From Flectonema sp. DT1601 (taxonomy: Eukaryota > Euglenozoa > Diplonemea > Diplonemida > Diplonemidae), in contig OZ025821.1 of the NCBI GenBank assembly GCA_964019425.1, positions 387,001 to 451,000 of the forward strand: a DNA stretch of 64,000 bases. The letters run 5' to 3'. The notes under the pieces are model-generated. The model saw only the letters and a program-made list of their open reading frames with translations. It was not told where the DNA came from and made no database searches. Both the position numbers and the translations under genes were made by a program. This document shows, piece after piece, positions 33,850-43,549 of this stretch; the stretch's first letter is position 1, and each line of letters begins with the position of its first letter.

Positions 33850-34492
33850 ATGAGCGGAAGAACCTTCATCCCTTAGCAGCTTGGGATCTGAAGAGCTTTA
33901 CAATAAGCTCCAATCTGGACAAGCTGTGTACTCGAAAAATGTTGTCGGAGAGGGTGGTGACATTCTGATCCCTTTGATGCTCTCTGAAGGAAAGAAAAAG
34001 GCAACGCTCTACCTATTCTGTGCCCAGTGCAAACTAGCAAAGAGAGTCGATAACCTCCAAGAAGTAGAAACGAAGGCTGTGGAAATTCCAGCTGTCCAGG
34101 AACTCCAGGCTTGGGCGAATAAACAGAAGAAACCACTTGATGTACATGGTCTTTATTTCACCACACACACACCCAAGCTTCAAACTGCAAAGCGGAAGGG
34201 TGTTTGGTTCACAAAGAATTCTATGGAGAAGTGGCTGAGCAGACTTGGTGTGCCAAGAGTCAATTACCACCATGCAAGAACCTCTACATCTGGTAGCTCC
34301 GCTGACCCCGCATCACCAAAACATAAAGAATCAAAGGAAAATTCCAATCAAATACCCCACGACACCACTAGAAATAAATTAAAAAGACACCTTTCAGAAA
34401 GCAGCAACGATACACCAAATCTAAGGTCTGAACCAACTGGTAGAGTTACTAAGAGAGGCAAAAGCCATGTGTCGGAGGAAAATGACTGGTAA
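33850..34492 (+). pseudogene. 3' fragment of an ATPase-nuclease gene
   Basis: From the join at about 33850 the sequence matches copy 1 from 28106 on, covering only the nuclease domain (GGDILIP...CAQCK) and the long basic tail ending SEENDW. There is no ATPase part and no own promoter-proximal block. It is a by-product of the 5.74-kb tandem duplication. An in-frame TTG at 33881 opens 203 codons, but expression is doubtful. Confidence 0.8.
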
Positions 34493-35919
34493 TAATGTAA
34501 AAAACCCGCAAACCCGCACTAGAGATACCCGTCGAGGCTCGCTTCGCTCGCTTTGTTTTGGTTTTGTTTTTTTGAATTCAACTTGTTTTTCCTTTGGTTG
34601 AGTATGCTAAAATGACAACGATGGCTGGGTTATTATAATGGATAAGTGGATTATTTCAAGTTAACCATTTTTATCCTTGTGAACAACTTTGTTTTAGTTA
34701 CCTCTGTTTTTATATTTCCTGTATTAGGCTTTTGGGCTTTCCTCTTTTGGGTCCCCAAACAAAAGACAGCCGTCAGCGGGTATCGAAAAGTGCGGGTTCG
34801 CACATCCAAAAAAAGAAGAGTTTTTTTCCTTGGAACCCAAAAAATCCCCAATACTGATAATAATGTAAAAAAAGCCCACGGTAGCTCAAAATTTCATTTA
34901 GGTAATATGCCACCAAAACTGCGCACCTATTAAAAATCATTATCAGCGTTGCAGCAGCTGACATGTTCATTCACCGATTATTTTTCTGCAATAAAATTAC
35001 TATTCATGTTGCCTTTCGAACCATAACAATTTCCCCTTTATCAGATTTCTCTATCCCTGTGTTCACCACACTCAATAATCTTTAATAAGGGCCTGGCACA
35101 ACCCATCAGGCTCGCTTCGCTTGCGCAAAGTTATTTATTTTTTGTTTTTCTGAATTAAGCTTGTTTTTCCTTTGCCTAAGCATGCAAAACTTAAAACGAT
35201 GGCTAGGTTATAGGGAAGGTCGTGGCCAAGCGCCATTACTCAGTAACCACCCCTACGCATTAGCATATCGTGTAATTATCTTTACATTAGTTCATTTATA
35301 CAAATTACAATACTTTGTTCTATAGTTTCAAATAAATACGGCAGGCTGATAAGGGTGATTCCCCCGTCACGTGGGAATCAACCATCCGTCGGCCATGTCT
35401 ACCTCTCTTCGTTTATAAATACATTACCGTTTATCCAAAAGAAAGCATAAACAACTCGTACGCAATATAAAATAAAGAATAAGAAAACATTTAGAAAAAC
35501 AGCACATTTTTGTTTCAGACATAAGACGCAACACGTCCGAGAAAGGAGCATCAGCGATACTTACGATCGTTAATAAACATTCGATATTTTCATCTCGCTA
35601 CATTTGTGCGCAACCGGAAACAAGCCTATAAAGTAAGGGTGTTAACGTTACGCTGCCACAATTCTCTTTCGCTCGTAAAACATGTCTTCGAGATGAAAAA
35701 GAATCGGCACCTCACTAAATAATTCTCACACTTTGTTTTTGTTTGTGCGCAACCGGACCCCTAAATATTTAAAACACTTCTCTAATTTCTTTTAGACGCA
35801 CGCATTTCGCTCTACCCTTGATATTTAAAACACTACCCCAGTTTTTTTTTTTTTTTTTTTTTTTTCCCTAAGACCTTACATATTTGTGTTCCACCTTCCG
35901 AGCACGTCTCGAAGGTTCG
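34493..35919. repeat. Second copy of the inter-unit dispersed repeats
   Basis: Nearly identical to 28745-30170, including both GC-headed repeats and the T run near 35842-35865. Confidence 0.7.
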
Positions 35920-36408
35920 TCAGCAGGATTTTCCTTCGACGGGGATGTAAACCACTCGTAAACTCGATCCCGCCTCCTCAAGCTTCTTCATAACAAACTC
36001 TAGCATGTGTGAAGCCTTGGCAACTAAGGTATAACCACGTCTCGCGGCCGCCACTACCGCCATGTTGATGTCCACATGGGCACAGATCTCCATCGGTGTG
36101 TTACCATCTATAACTCGTAGAATACCTCTGCGGAGAGCAAACATTTCCTTGACGAATATATCACTAGCTTCAGGATATCGGAACTCACCCCATTCCTTCA
36201 CACCAGTTTCATAAATCACGATTCCCCACCCCTCATCACTTGCGTCAGTGGCAATCCAGAACTCTGGTTTAGTGTATTCGTCTACCCACTTTGCCCATCT
36301 GTTGTCACACAATGCTGAAGGTTGGTCCTCTACTTTGGCTCGTATTTCTGAGTCCATCACGATGACTTTGTTTGTATGGGATGGACCGAGCCAAGTATCG
36401 AAGGACAC
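35920..36408 (-). mobile_element. DIRS/VIPER-type RNase H fragment, second copy
   Basis: A duplicate of the fragment at 30174-30554. The open part is longer here and includes upstream residues 'NRWAKWVDEYTKPEFWIATD'. A fossil fragment only; age predates the tandem duplication that copied it. Confidence 0.65.
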
Positions 36409-36785
36409 ATTTTCCGCAATCGTGTGAGTTCACAAGCAACACCTCAGCTTCCTCTCACTCTTTCCAAATGAAAAAAGAGGAGCATAAAAATGATTGGATA
36501 ACCGAGAAAGAGAATGGGCAAATATAACCCGGCGTGGCCTTCTCCTGTTTTAAATTTGAAAGAAAAAGTGGTCACATTAAAAGAAATGCATCGGATATTA
36601 ATCCTTGATTGATTGGTCGTTTTGTGAACTTTGCTAACTTATACTTTCTTTCCTTTACAGAATTACGGTTATCAGTACCATAGGTTGTAGCCAGCAAAAA
36701 AAAGCTATGGAATCAACCCGTACCAGGCACACACACATTTCAGGCAACACCACCCCAAAAAAACCAAAAATAAAATAAAAACACC

Positions 36786-37040
36786 ATGACATCTTCGTCA
36801 GAGCCAGAGTTAAGTTACGAACAGCAGCAACAACGAAAAGTGTCAGCAAAGCTTGACATGATCGAAGCAATTCAGATGGCAGAAATTCAGGGGAAAGATC
36901 TCGACAAAGAACTAACAGAATTTGAAGCTTGGGCAGTACAATACGAAAACGGTCTTAACACGTACAAGCAGAAACTAAAGAACAAACTATGTAGGTTGTG
37001 GGAGAAGTCTACTGAGGTATACTCTTACTTTTTTCTTTGA
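36786..37040 (+). CDS. Small helical ORF upstream of ATPase copy 3
   Basis: Same 84-codon frame and same GTATAC donor as at 26409 and 31042. Confidence 0.5.
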   Translation: MTSSSEPELSYEQQQQRKVSAKLDMIEAIQMAEIQGKDLDKELTEFEAWAVQYENGLNTYKQKLKNKLCRLWEKSTEVYSYFFL

Positions 37041-37051
37041 CGCATGGGGAA

Positions 37052-37112
37052 AACCTGTCTGATCGGGTCCGACCTTTTTTTGTGTTGGTCACAGTACAGC
37101 CCTTCGGATTGA
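37052..37112 (+). promoter_or_regulatory. Conserved non-coding block, copy 3
   Basis: Same block as at 26675-26735 and 31308-31368. Confidence 0.5.
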
Positions 37113-37149
37113 TTATTGAAATTACTTGTTCACCAAAAGAAAAACAATC

Positions 37150-39036
37150 ATGACGCCTGGTGTTGTACCATACACAGTAGAGAAGGTAGAGAAGCTTTTG
37201 GACCCTTCAAAAATGAAGATGGAGACTGTTGTTGCAAATAAGCCACTCCTTGATAGGGAAAATGCACGCATGGAACTTGATGTGGTGTTGCATCAAAAAC
37301 GTATGAATTTTAGGTGGCATGTCATCACAACTGTAGGAATTCCAGGCTCAGGGAAGACCTTCCTGCTACGTAAAGGGATTATGAATGAATGGTATCCTGA
37401 TCGAAGTATTATGATGACCTTTTATGAAGATGCACAGATTATCGATGATGGAAAGATGGATCCGCTTGTTGCCTTTGCTCGTCAGCTTGTCCAATCAAAC
37501 AGCCGCTACCAAGAGGTGGATTTCAACCGCATTGTAGACTTCCATGGAGTGATCACAGCCTTTCGACAGAAGCTTGGCCTATCTGATGAGATCCCTTTGA
37601 TTGTCTGTATTGATGAACTTATTAAATTGCGTGAACATCACATTATGCTCTTGCGAAGGGAAGGTGTGGATGAGCAAAGGTTGAAACTCCAAGCCACAGA
37701 TCGATGCAAAGAGCTGAGAATTGCCCTGATGGCCTATCAGGACAGATGCACCAATGCCAATTTACCCGAGATACGATTTGTCTGGACGTCACACACCGAG
37801 TTGTTTGATGACGAAATGACGGTCGTAGGTAGTCGTCGTCAGATCGTTCACATACGATTAACAAACCTAACTCATGAAAATGCCTTGAAACTATTGAGAC
37901 TTGACGAACTTAAAGGGGCAAGGGATCTGGTAACTGAGTGGTCATTGAATATGTGTGCTGGTAATCCCCGTGCGATTGTGAGTCTCCCCGGAGTGATTAA
38001 TGACGGAAAGTGTTTTGGTACAGCTGGTCTTGCTTCACGCATAGCTAGTGGAATTTATAGAGCATGCATGTTTCAAACGCTTCACATTTCATTTGTTGAG
38101 GACCACCTCGCTGCAGTTCTCACAAAGTCACTCAACAGTGCCACAGAGGATGCATTAAGAATTAGGGGTGCTCTCCACAAACTCTCCAATGGTGTTGAAT
38201 GCTTAATCCCAAGTTTGGTTTGGGCATGGGCAAATGAAAAGCACACAAAGATGGTTGGGGAGTGGCTGGTTGGGGAGTGGTTGATTGAATATTTCGGCAG
38301 TGATGCAAACATGAACCCCAAAACATTTGAAGAGACAACACTCTACTTTGAAGGGCTTCTGAACCATGCATACAGACAGCTGAAGAAAACACCATTTCTG
38401 AGTGAATATTTTGATGGGGCTGACCATATCCAGGAAAACATAGAAGAATTGATTGTTCACCCCAGGAAAGTGTTAAGAGCGGAAGAACCTTCATCCCTTA
38501 GCAGCTTGGGATCTGAAGAGCTTTACAATAAGCTCCAATCTGGACAAGCTGTGTACTCGAAAAATGTTGTCGGAGAGGGTGGTGACATTCTGATCCCTTT
38601 GATGCTCTCTGAAGGAAAGAAAAAGGCAACGCTCTACCTATTCTGTGCCCAGTGCAAACTAGCAAAGAGAGTCGATAACCTCCAAGAAGTAGAAACGAAG
38701 GCTGTGGAAATTCCAGCTGTCCAGGAACTCCAGGCTTGGGCGAATAAACAGAAGAAACCACTTGATGTGCATGGTCTTTATTTCACCACACACACACCCA
38801 AGCTTCAAACTGCAAAGCGGAAGGGTGTTTGGTTCACAAAGAATTCTATGGAGAAGTGGCTGAGCAGACTTGGTTTGCCAAGAGTCAATTACCACCATGC
38901 AAGAACCTCGACATCTGGTAGCTCCGCATTACTCAGACACCGGGCGATGAGCTGGTCTACACAACAAAGACCCCATCTACCCACAGCTAGATGCAATGCC
39001 CCAAACCTTTTACGGCGAATCTGTAGGTTTTTGTAG
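37150..39036 (+). CDS. P-loop ATPase plus PD-(D/E)xK-like nuclease, copy 3 (RHS/Crinkler-like)
   Basis: 628 residues, 5744 bp downstream of copy 2 and almost identical to it, with the same short variant C-terminus. It differs at several sites: DEIPLIVCIDEL instead of DETPLIVCVDEL, ALKLL instead of ALNLL, NDGKCF instead of NDAKCF, and LGLPR instead of LGVPR. Two of these (DEIP, NDGK) match the diverged minus-strand relative at 61.4-62.5 kb, so they may be ancestral or spread by gene conversion. Walker A, Walker B and the D...QxK residues are all intact. Confidence 0.7.
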   Translation: MTPGVVPYTVEKVEKLLDPSKMKMETVVANKPLLDRENARMELDVVLHQKRMNFRWHVITTVGIPGSGKTFLLRKGIMNEWYPDRSIMMTFYEDAQIIDDGKMDPLVAFARQLVQSNSRYQEVDFNRIVDFHGVITAFRQKLGLSDEIPLIVCIDELIKLREHHIMLLRREGVDEQRLKLQATDRCKELRIALMAYQDRCTNANLPEIRFVWTSHTELFDDEMTVVGSRRQIVHIRLTNLTHENALKLLRLDELKGARDLVTEWSLNMCAGNPRAIVSLPGVINDGKCFGTAGLASRIASGIYRACMFQTLHISFVEDHLAAVLTKSLNSATEDALRIRGALHKLSNGVECLIPSLVWAWANEKHTKMVGEWLVGEWLIEYFGSDANMNPKTFEETTLYFEGLLNHAYRQLKKTPFLSEYFDGADHIQENIEELIVHPRKVLRAEEPSSLSSLGSEELYNKLQSGQAVYSKNVVGEGGDILIPLMLSEGKKKATLYLFCAQCKLAKRVDNLQEVETKAVEIPAVQELQAWANKQKKPLDVHGLYFTTHTPKLQTAKRKGVWFTKNSMEKWLSRLGLPRVNYHHARTSTSGSSALLRHRAMSWSTQQRPHLPTARCNAPNLLRRICRFL

Positions 39037-39594
39037 AACTTTGATTTCTTATATTTCTATGGTGGCTTCAGTTACACCTTGAGAAAGAAAAAAAGAACCT
39101 TCTGGTACAATGCTGAGTCATCGTCCATTGCCTTCTCGGATCCCATGAGTTCTTTTAAGATGCTTTAATCCGCCGTTCTCCAATAGATTTAAGAAAGGTC
39201 CCTCAATTTCTTTTCAAGGGAACACGCGTGTCTACTACTGCGTTCCATAGGCTAATCGAGCTGGTATTCGCTATGTAGGTTTACTGTTCCTTGATAGAAG
39301 AAATTCCCAAAAGTCCTTCAAAGTTTGTTTTAAAAAAACCAAAAACTAGTTGAAACAATAAAAGAAGAAGAAGACGAATAGGAAGAATGAACGTGTGAAG
39401 GAAAAAAAATAAATAAATAAAAGAAGGAGCAAGACTCGCTTCGCTCGTGCAAAGTTATTTATTTTGTGTTATTTTGAATTTAATTTGTTTTTCCTTTGCT
39501 TAAGTATGCTAAAACCCAAGGTCCGGCGCAGTTATGACATTAAGCTGACTGTCATCTTACCTGATCCTTTTGGTTTTCATTTCTTGCTGAGTGA

Positions 39595-41110
39595 TATGGC
39601 TATGTGCTGCCCAAATCTTTTGTGGTACGTTTCTAAAGCTTTTCGGTAAGCCCGCAGTACAATTATAATGCTTTGGGCAACTGGGGGTGAACGATCCTCG
39701 GTACTGTTCCGGGGTTTTCTATTTTCTTTCGTGGGGTGTGGGCATATGGCACATGTGGTCGTATTATAAAGAAAGATGTATATGAAAGAAAGAAGATTTT
39801 TTATTTTTTTCACCTTCAGATCATTTCTCTTTTATTTTCTTTAGTTGTTTACAACCTGTTAGCCTCTGGGCAAGGTGGAGGCTGGAAGTCGAGCACTTCC
39901 ATCCAATACTATGAAACTACAATCAAATGTAAAAAAACCCGCAAACCCGCACTAGAGATACCCATCAGGCTCGCTTCGCTTGCGCAAAGTTATTTATTTT
40001 TTGTTTTTCTGAATTAAGCTTGTTTTTGCCTAAGCATGCAAAACTTAAAACGATGGCTAGGTAATAGTGAGTACGTCGCTTATTTCAAGTTGCCCATTTT
40101 TATCTTTCTGAACAACCTTATTTTACAACCAAGTGAGTTTTTATTCCCTGTCAGGCTTTTTGGCCTCTTTTGGGGCATCCTTTCTGTTGTTCTATCTCTC
40201 AGTTAATTTTAGTTTTCTGTTTCATTCAGCTTTTTCTTAGCAAACGCAAAAACTGAACTTAAAAACAAATAATCTTCTGCCAAAGCTTTTTGCAGCAGAC
40301 ATTGAATTTTATGTCTGCTTCTTCCCTCCTTCGTTCCTTCTCGGTTCCTCTTTCTCAGTATTTTAAGTAACCCATTTCTATTTTCTTGATGTGATACTTC
40401 TGCTTTGCCTTCCGCTAACTTTTGGGAGGGCTTCATCACCAACGCTTTCTTTTTTGAGCCTTTTGTCGTTGTTCTGTTAGTTTCTGTCCCACCCAGCTCT
40501 TAGGCAGCACCTTACATAATTTCCTTGGACCCAAAAAATCCCCAATACTGGTATTAAACCTGCAAAACCCGCAAACCTGCACTAGAGATACCTTCCAGGC
40601 TCGCTTCGCTCACGCAAAGTTATTTATTTTTTGTACTTCTGAATTAAACTTGTTTTTCCTTTGCTTAAGTATGCTAAAATGAAAACTATGGTTAGGTTAT
40701 AGTGGTATGAGGCTTATTTCAAGTTACCCATTTTTATGTTTCTGAACAACCTTATTTTACAACTAAGTCACCTCTGTTTTTATTCCCTGTTTCAGGCTTT
40801 TTGGTCTTTCCTAGAATTCATTCAGGTAATTTTCCACCAAGCTTAGCACCGGAAAGAAATAATCAAAGGAATCAGACAGAAAAGTGTATGATTCCGAAGT
40901 TGGAAAAATGAACAAAACAACAGACATTTTTTATATATTCTTTAGCTTTCTATTTTTTCAAAAAGAAATTCTTTATACAGCTCGATCACTTCTTTCTCTC
41001 AAACCCGCAAACCCGCAAACCCTTACCACTTGGGAACCTTGCAAATGGCAGTGTTTAATTTATCTAATATCATTTTCTCTTGTTTTCATTTCATTATTTA
41101 TTGCTAGTGT
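39595..41110. repeat. Dispersed-repeat cluster left of the palindrome
   Basis: Two copies of the 'caggctcgcttcgctcacg' family (about 39960-40080 and 40595-40830). The second continues into a segment at 40822-41010 that is found in reverse at 59330-59550. AAACCCGC units are repeated at 39945, 40562 and 41003-41020. A short minus-strand frame at 40209-40442 (KILRKRNREGTKEGRSRHK) recurs in degraded form near 58660-58800, so it belongs to a repeat, not a host gene. Confidence 0.6.
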
Positions 41111-42014
41111 CAAAAGAAGTTTGAGTTCTCAACTTCAATTGTTTTTTCTGTTTTCCGAAGGGTCCGCTCATTGATAATAAGTTTGCTGCACCGACTTGGT
41201 TGCAGAAGCTGATCGTTAGACAAGCAGTCTTTCTTCAAAAGGGGACTTCCCCTAGACTATTTTTGTGATTCCGAGTGCATTCAAGCTGTTCCTGTTAAAA
41301 CGGCTTTCTTAGGCTTTTCAAGTCCAGAAAAGAAATCAGATTACTTTTAAGATTTATTTTTCCTACAATATCATTCTTTTAGCTTTATCACAGGGTTTTT
41401 CAGACTTTTACGTTAAAGTTTTGAAAGCCCACCCACCCACCCCCTGTGACGGCGCATGTCCCGCGACCGGGCCTCTCCACGAGGTCCCGACCGGGCGGCG
41501 CCCCGCTACCCCGTTGTGAATGTATGGAATTCTTTGTCTGTTAGTACTTGTGGCGTAACTCCTTTTTCTTGCCACAAGTACTAACAGACAAAGAATTCCA
41601 TACATTCACAACGGGGTAGCGGGGCGCCGCCCGGTCGGGACCTCGTGGAGAGGCCCGGTCGCGGGACATGCGCCGTCACAGGGGGTGGGTGGGTGGGCTT
41701 TCAAAACTTTAACGTAAAAGTCTGAAAAACCCTGTGATAAAGCTAAAAGAATGATATTGTAGGAAAAATAAATCTTAAAAGTAATCTGATTTCTTTTCTG
41801 GACTTGAAAAGCCTAAGAAAGCCGTTTTAACAGGAACAGCTTGAATGCACTCGGAATCACAAAAATAGTCTAGGGGAAGTCCCCTTTTGAAGAAAGACTG
41901 CTTGTCTAACGATCAGCTTCTGCAACCAAGTCGGTGCAGCAAACTTATTATCAATGAGCGGACCCTTCGGAAAACAGAAAAAACAATTGAAGTTGAGAAC
42001 TCAAACTTCTTTTG
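41111..42014. repeat. 904-bp palindrome with 444-bp arms
   Basis: Left arm 41111-41554 and right arm 41571-42014 are exact reverse complements over every stretch I compared, with a 16-base centre (41555-41570). Both ends give the same symmetry sum, so there are no length differences. Part of each arm is GC-rich (ACCGGGCGGCGCC region). The right arm holds the start of the RT gene and stops just before its motif A. Confidence 0.9.
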
Positions 42015-43549
42015 ATTTTACAACAATGTACACCCACCTACCACACAACGCTATTAAAACTAAAGTAAGTGAAGCACTGCAAGAAGCCTTTAGTTTCAAA
42101 AATATCTTACGTCTTGAATCGAGTGACCCTACACGATTCCCTTCTCTTGCGCTTGCAGAATGTCAAAAATTACTTGAATTCTGTATTGACTCCTCCTTTA
42201 TTGCATTAAGAGGTTATATTTGGAGACAAACAATAGGCATTCCAATGGGTGGCAACGCCAGTAGCGACATAGCAAATCTCTACTGCTATAGAGTTGAATC
42301 CGCATATATCGATTCTTTAATTGAAGCAAAAAATCTAGACTTAGCTCGGCAACATGACCACTCGTGTAGATACATCGACGACTTCCTCACCTGGAGTTGT
42401 GACCCTCCACCAGCAAGCCTGTACTCAATGGATTACACTGATACTTCGAATAATATCGATGACGTCTCTTATATAGGAATTCGTATCCGAATAGAGATCA
42501 CTAACACAAATAAACGATGGATTCGTTTAAGTGTTAACGACAAAGCCAGGGGTTGGCATATTACGCCAACAAGGTTTACCCATCAGCATTCCGCAGCTCA
42601 AGAATCAATGGGTTCAGGTATCTTTACCACCATGATCTTACGAGCTCTAAAAATCTGCAACAACCAGGCAGACTTTTTACAGGAACTTGAAGCGGTAACA
42701 TATAGATTACTCAACCGGGGCTATAAATCTGACAATATCAGAGCAGCATGCCTCCGCTTCATTAGCTCTCACATTGATGATGGTAATACAGCAGCTGCAA
42801 TGCGTCGACGTATCAACCTTACTTTTGAGAAGTTTAGTCACAAAGTCCCATTAAGCATCGAAAAGGATACAATTAACCACACAGGCTCTACAAGCCATTC
42901 CTTGGATAAACGATTTCCACCATCCCTACATCAAACATCAGGAGAAGGTCTTCTCGGTGGAGAATGCGGATGGGCAGCGCTCAACTTCATTGCAGATCAT
43001 TTATATATTGATAGAATTAACTTCAGTTTTCTGCAAAACTACCAACAGCGATTTTATGAAGAATCTCTTAAAGTAGAACCGAACAACTCAGAGCATAAAC
43101 CATCACCAGATGGTTGGTTCTCGCTACAAGTACTTAACATGGCTTGCATGACTAAATTCAACAGGAGAATCGAGTACTTCGTTAACCCTGCAGATTTCGA
43201 TTATCCTGAAGCAGCCGCAGCACTTATTCTGCATAAAGCGAAAACAAGGATGACTCACTTTATTGTTGCGCTAGTCTCATTTGAGTCCATGATCATCCGA
43301 GACATTCTTAAAGGCACAAAAGATTTAAGACTCCCTTTCGATCATTTTGACAAGATGTACCAAACTACAGAATATAGTTTCCATATGATACCATTAAAAG
43401 CTCAGACTGATATGGATGTTACAATGACACCTGCGAATATAGGACCTTTGATGATATGCGAGGATAAAGTAAAACGGAAATTGGATGACGACTCATCCAT
43501 TAACTCGACTGTAATAGTGAAACGACCAGACGTCAAAAATTCAAATTGA
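41954..43549 (+). CDS. Reverse transcriptase (Penelope-like?) with C-terminal Josephin-like protease
   Basis: Residues 20-27 'FDFTTMYT' are RT motif A with D21. Residues 95-110 'GIPMGGNASSDIANLY' are motif B. 'YIDDFL' with D142 and D143 is motif C, and 'GIFTTMILRALKICNNQADFLQELEAVTYRLLNRGY' matches the thumb of the RT group whose motif A reads LYT, as in Penelope-like elements. RT motifs normally found before motif A are absent, and the ATG lies inside the palindrome arm. The C-terminal region has 'GECGWAALN' (C338), 'DGWFSLQVLN' (386-395) and 'THFIVALV' (H435), with D450 exactly 15 residues later. This mirrors ataxin-3 Josephin (C14, 'GFFSIQVI', H119, N134 at +15). There is no GIY-YIG domain. 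The frame is open for 531 codons. Confidence 0.75.
   Translation: MSGPFGKQKKQLKLRTQTSFDFTTMYTHLPHNAIKTKVSEALQEAFSFKNILRLESSDPTRFPSLALAECQKLLEFCIDSSFIALRGYIWRQTIGIPMGGNASSDIANLYCYRVESAYIDSLIEAKNLDLARQHDHSCRYIDDFLTWSCDPPPASLYSMDYTDTSNNIDDVSYIGIRIRIEITNTNKRWIRLSVNDKARGWHITPTRFTHQHSAAQESMGSGIFTTMILRALKICNNQADFLQELEAVTYRLLNRGYKSDNIRAACLRFISSHIDDGNTAAAMRRRINLTFEKFSHKVPLSIEKDTINHTGSTSHSLDKRFPPSLHQTSGEGLLGGECGWAALNFIADHLYIDRINFSFLQNYQQRFYEESLKVEPNNSEHKPSPDGWFSLQVLNMACMTKFNRRIEYFVNPADFDYPEAAAALILHKAKTRMTHFIVALVSFESMIIRDILKGTKDLRLPFDHFDKMYQTTEYSFHMIPLKAQTDMDVTMTPANIGPLMICEDKVKRKLDDDSSINSTVIVKRPDVKNSN

Larger units (their letters stand above)
25987..39594 (+). repeat. Tandem segmental array of ATPase-nuclease units
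   Basis: Near-identical blocks start at 25987, 30616 and 36360, and share promoter-proximal sequence, a small ORF and a large ATPase ORF. The segment 28106-33849 is repeated almost base for base at 33850-39594 (offsets of 5744-5747 bp, differing by scattered substitutions). The join at about 33849 fuses sequence downstream of gene copy 2 to the 3' part of gene copy 1. The layout is explained by one tandem duplication running from inside copy 1 to downstream of copy 2. Few differences mean a young event, gene conversion, or an assembly effect. Confidence 0.85.
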
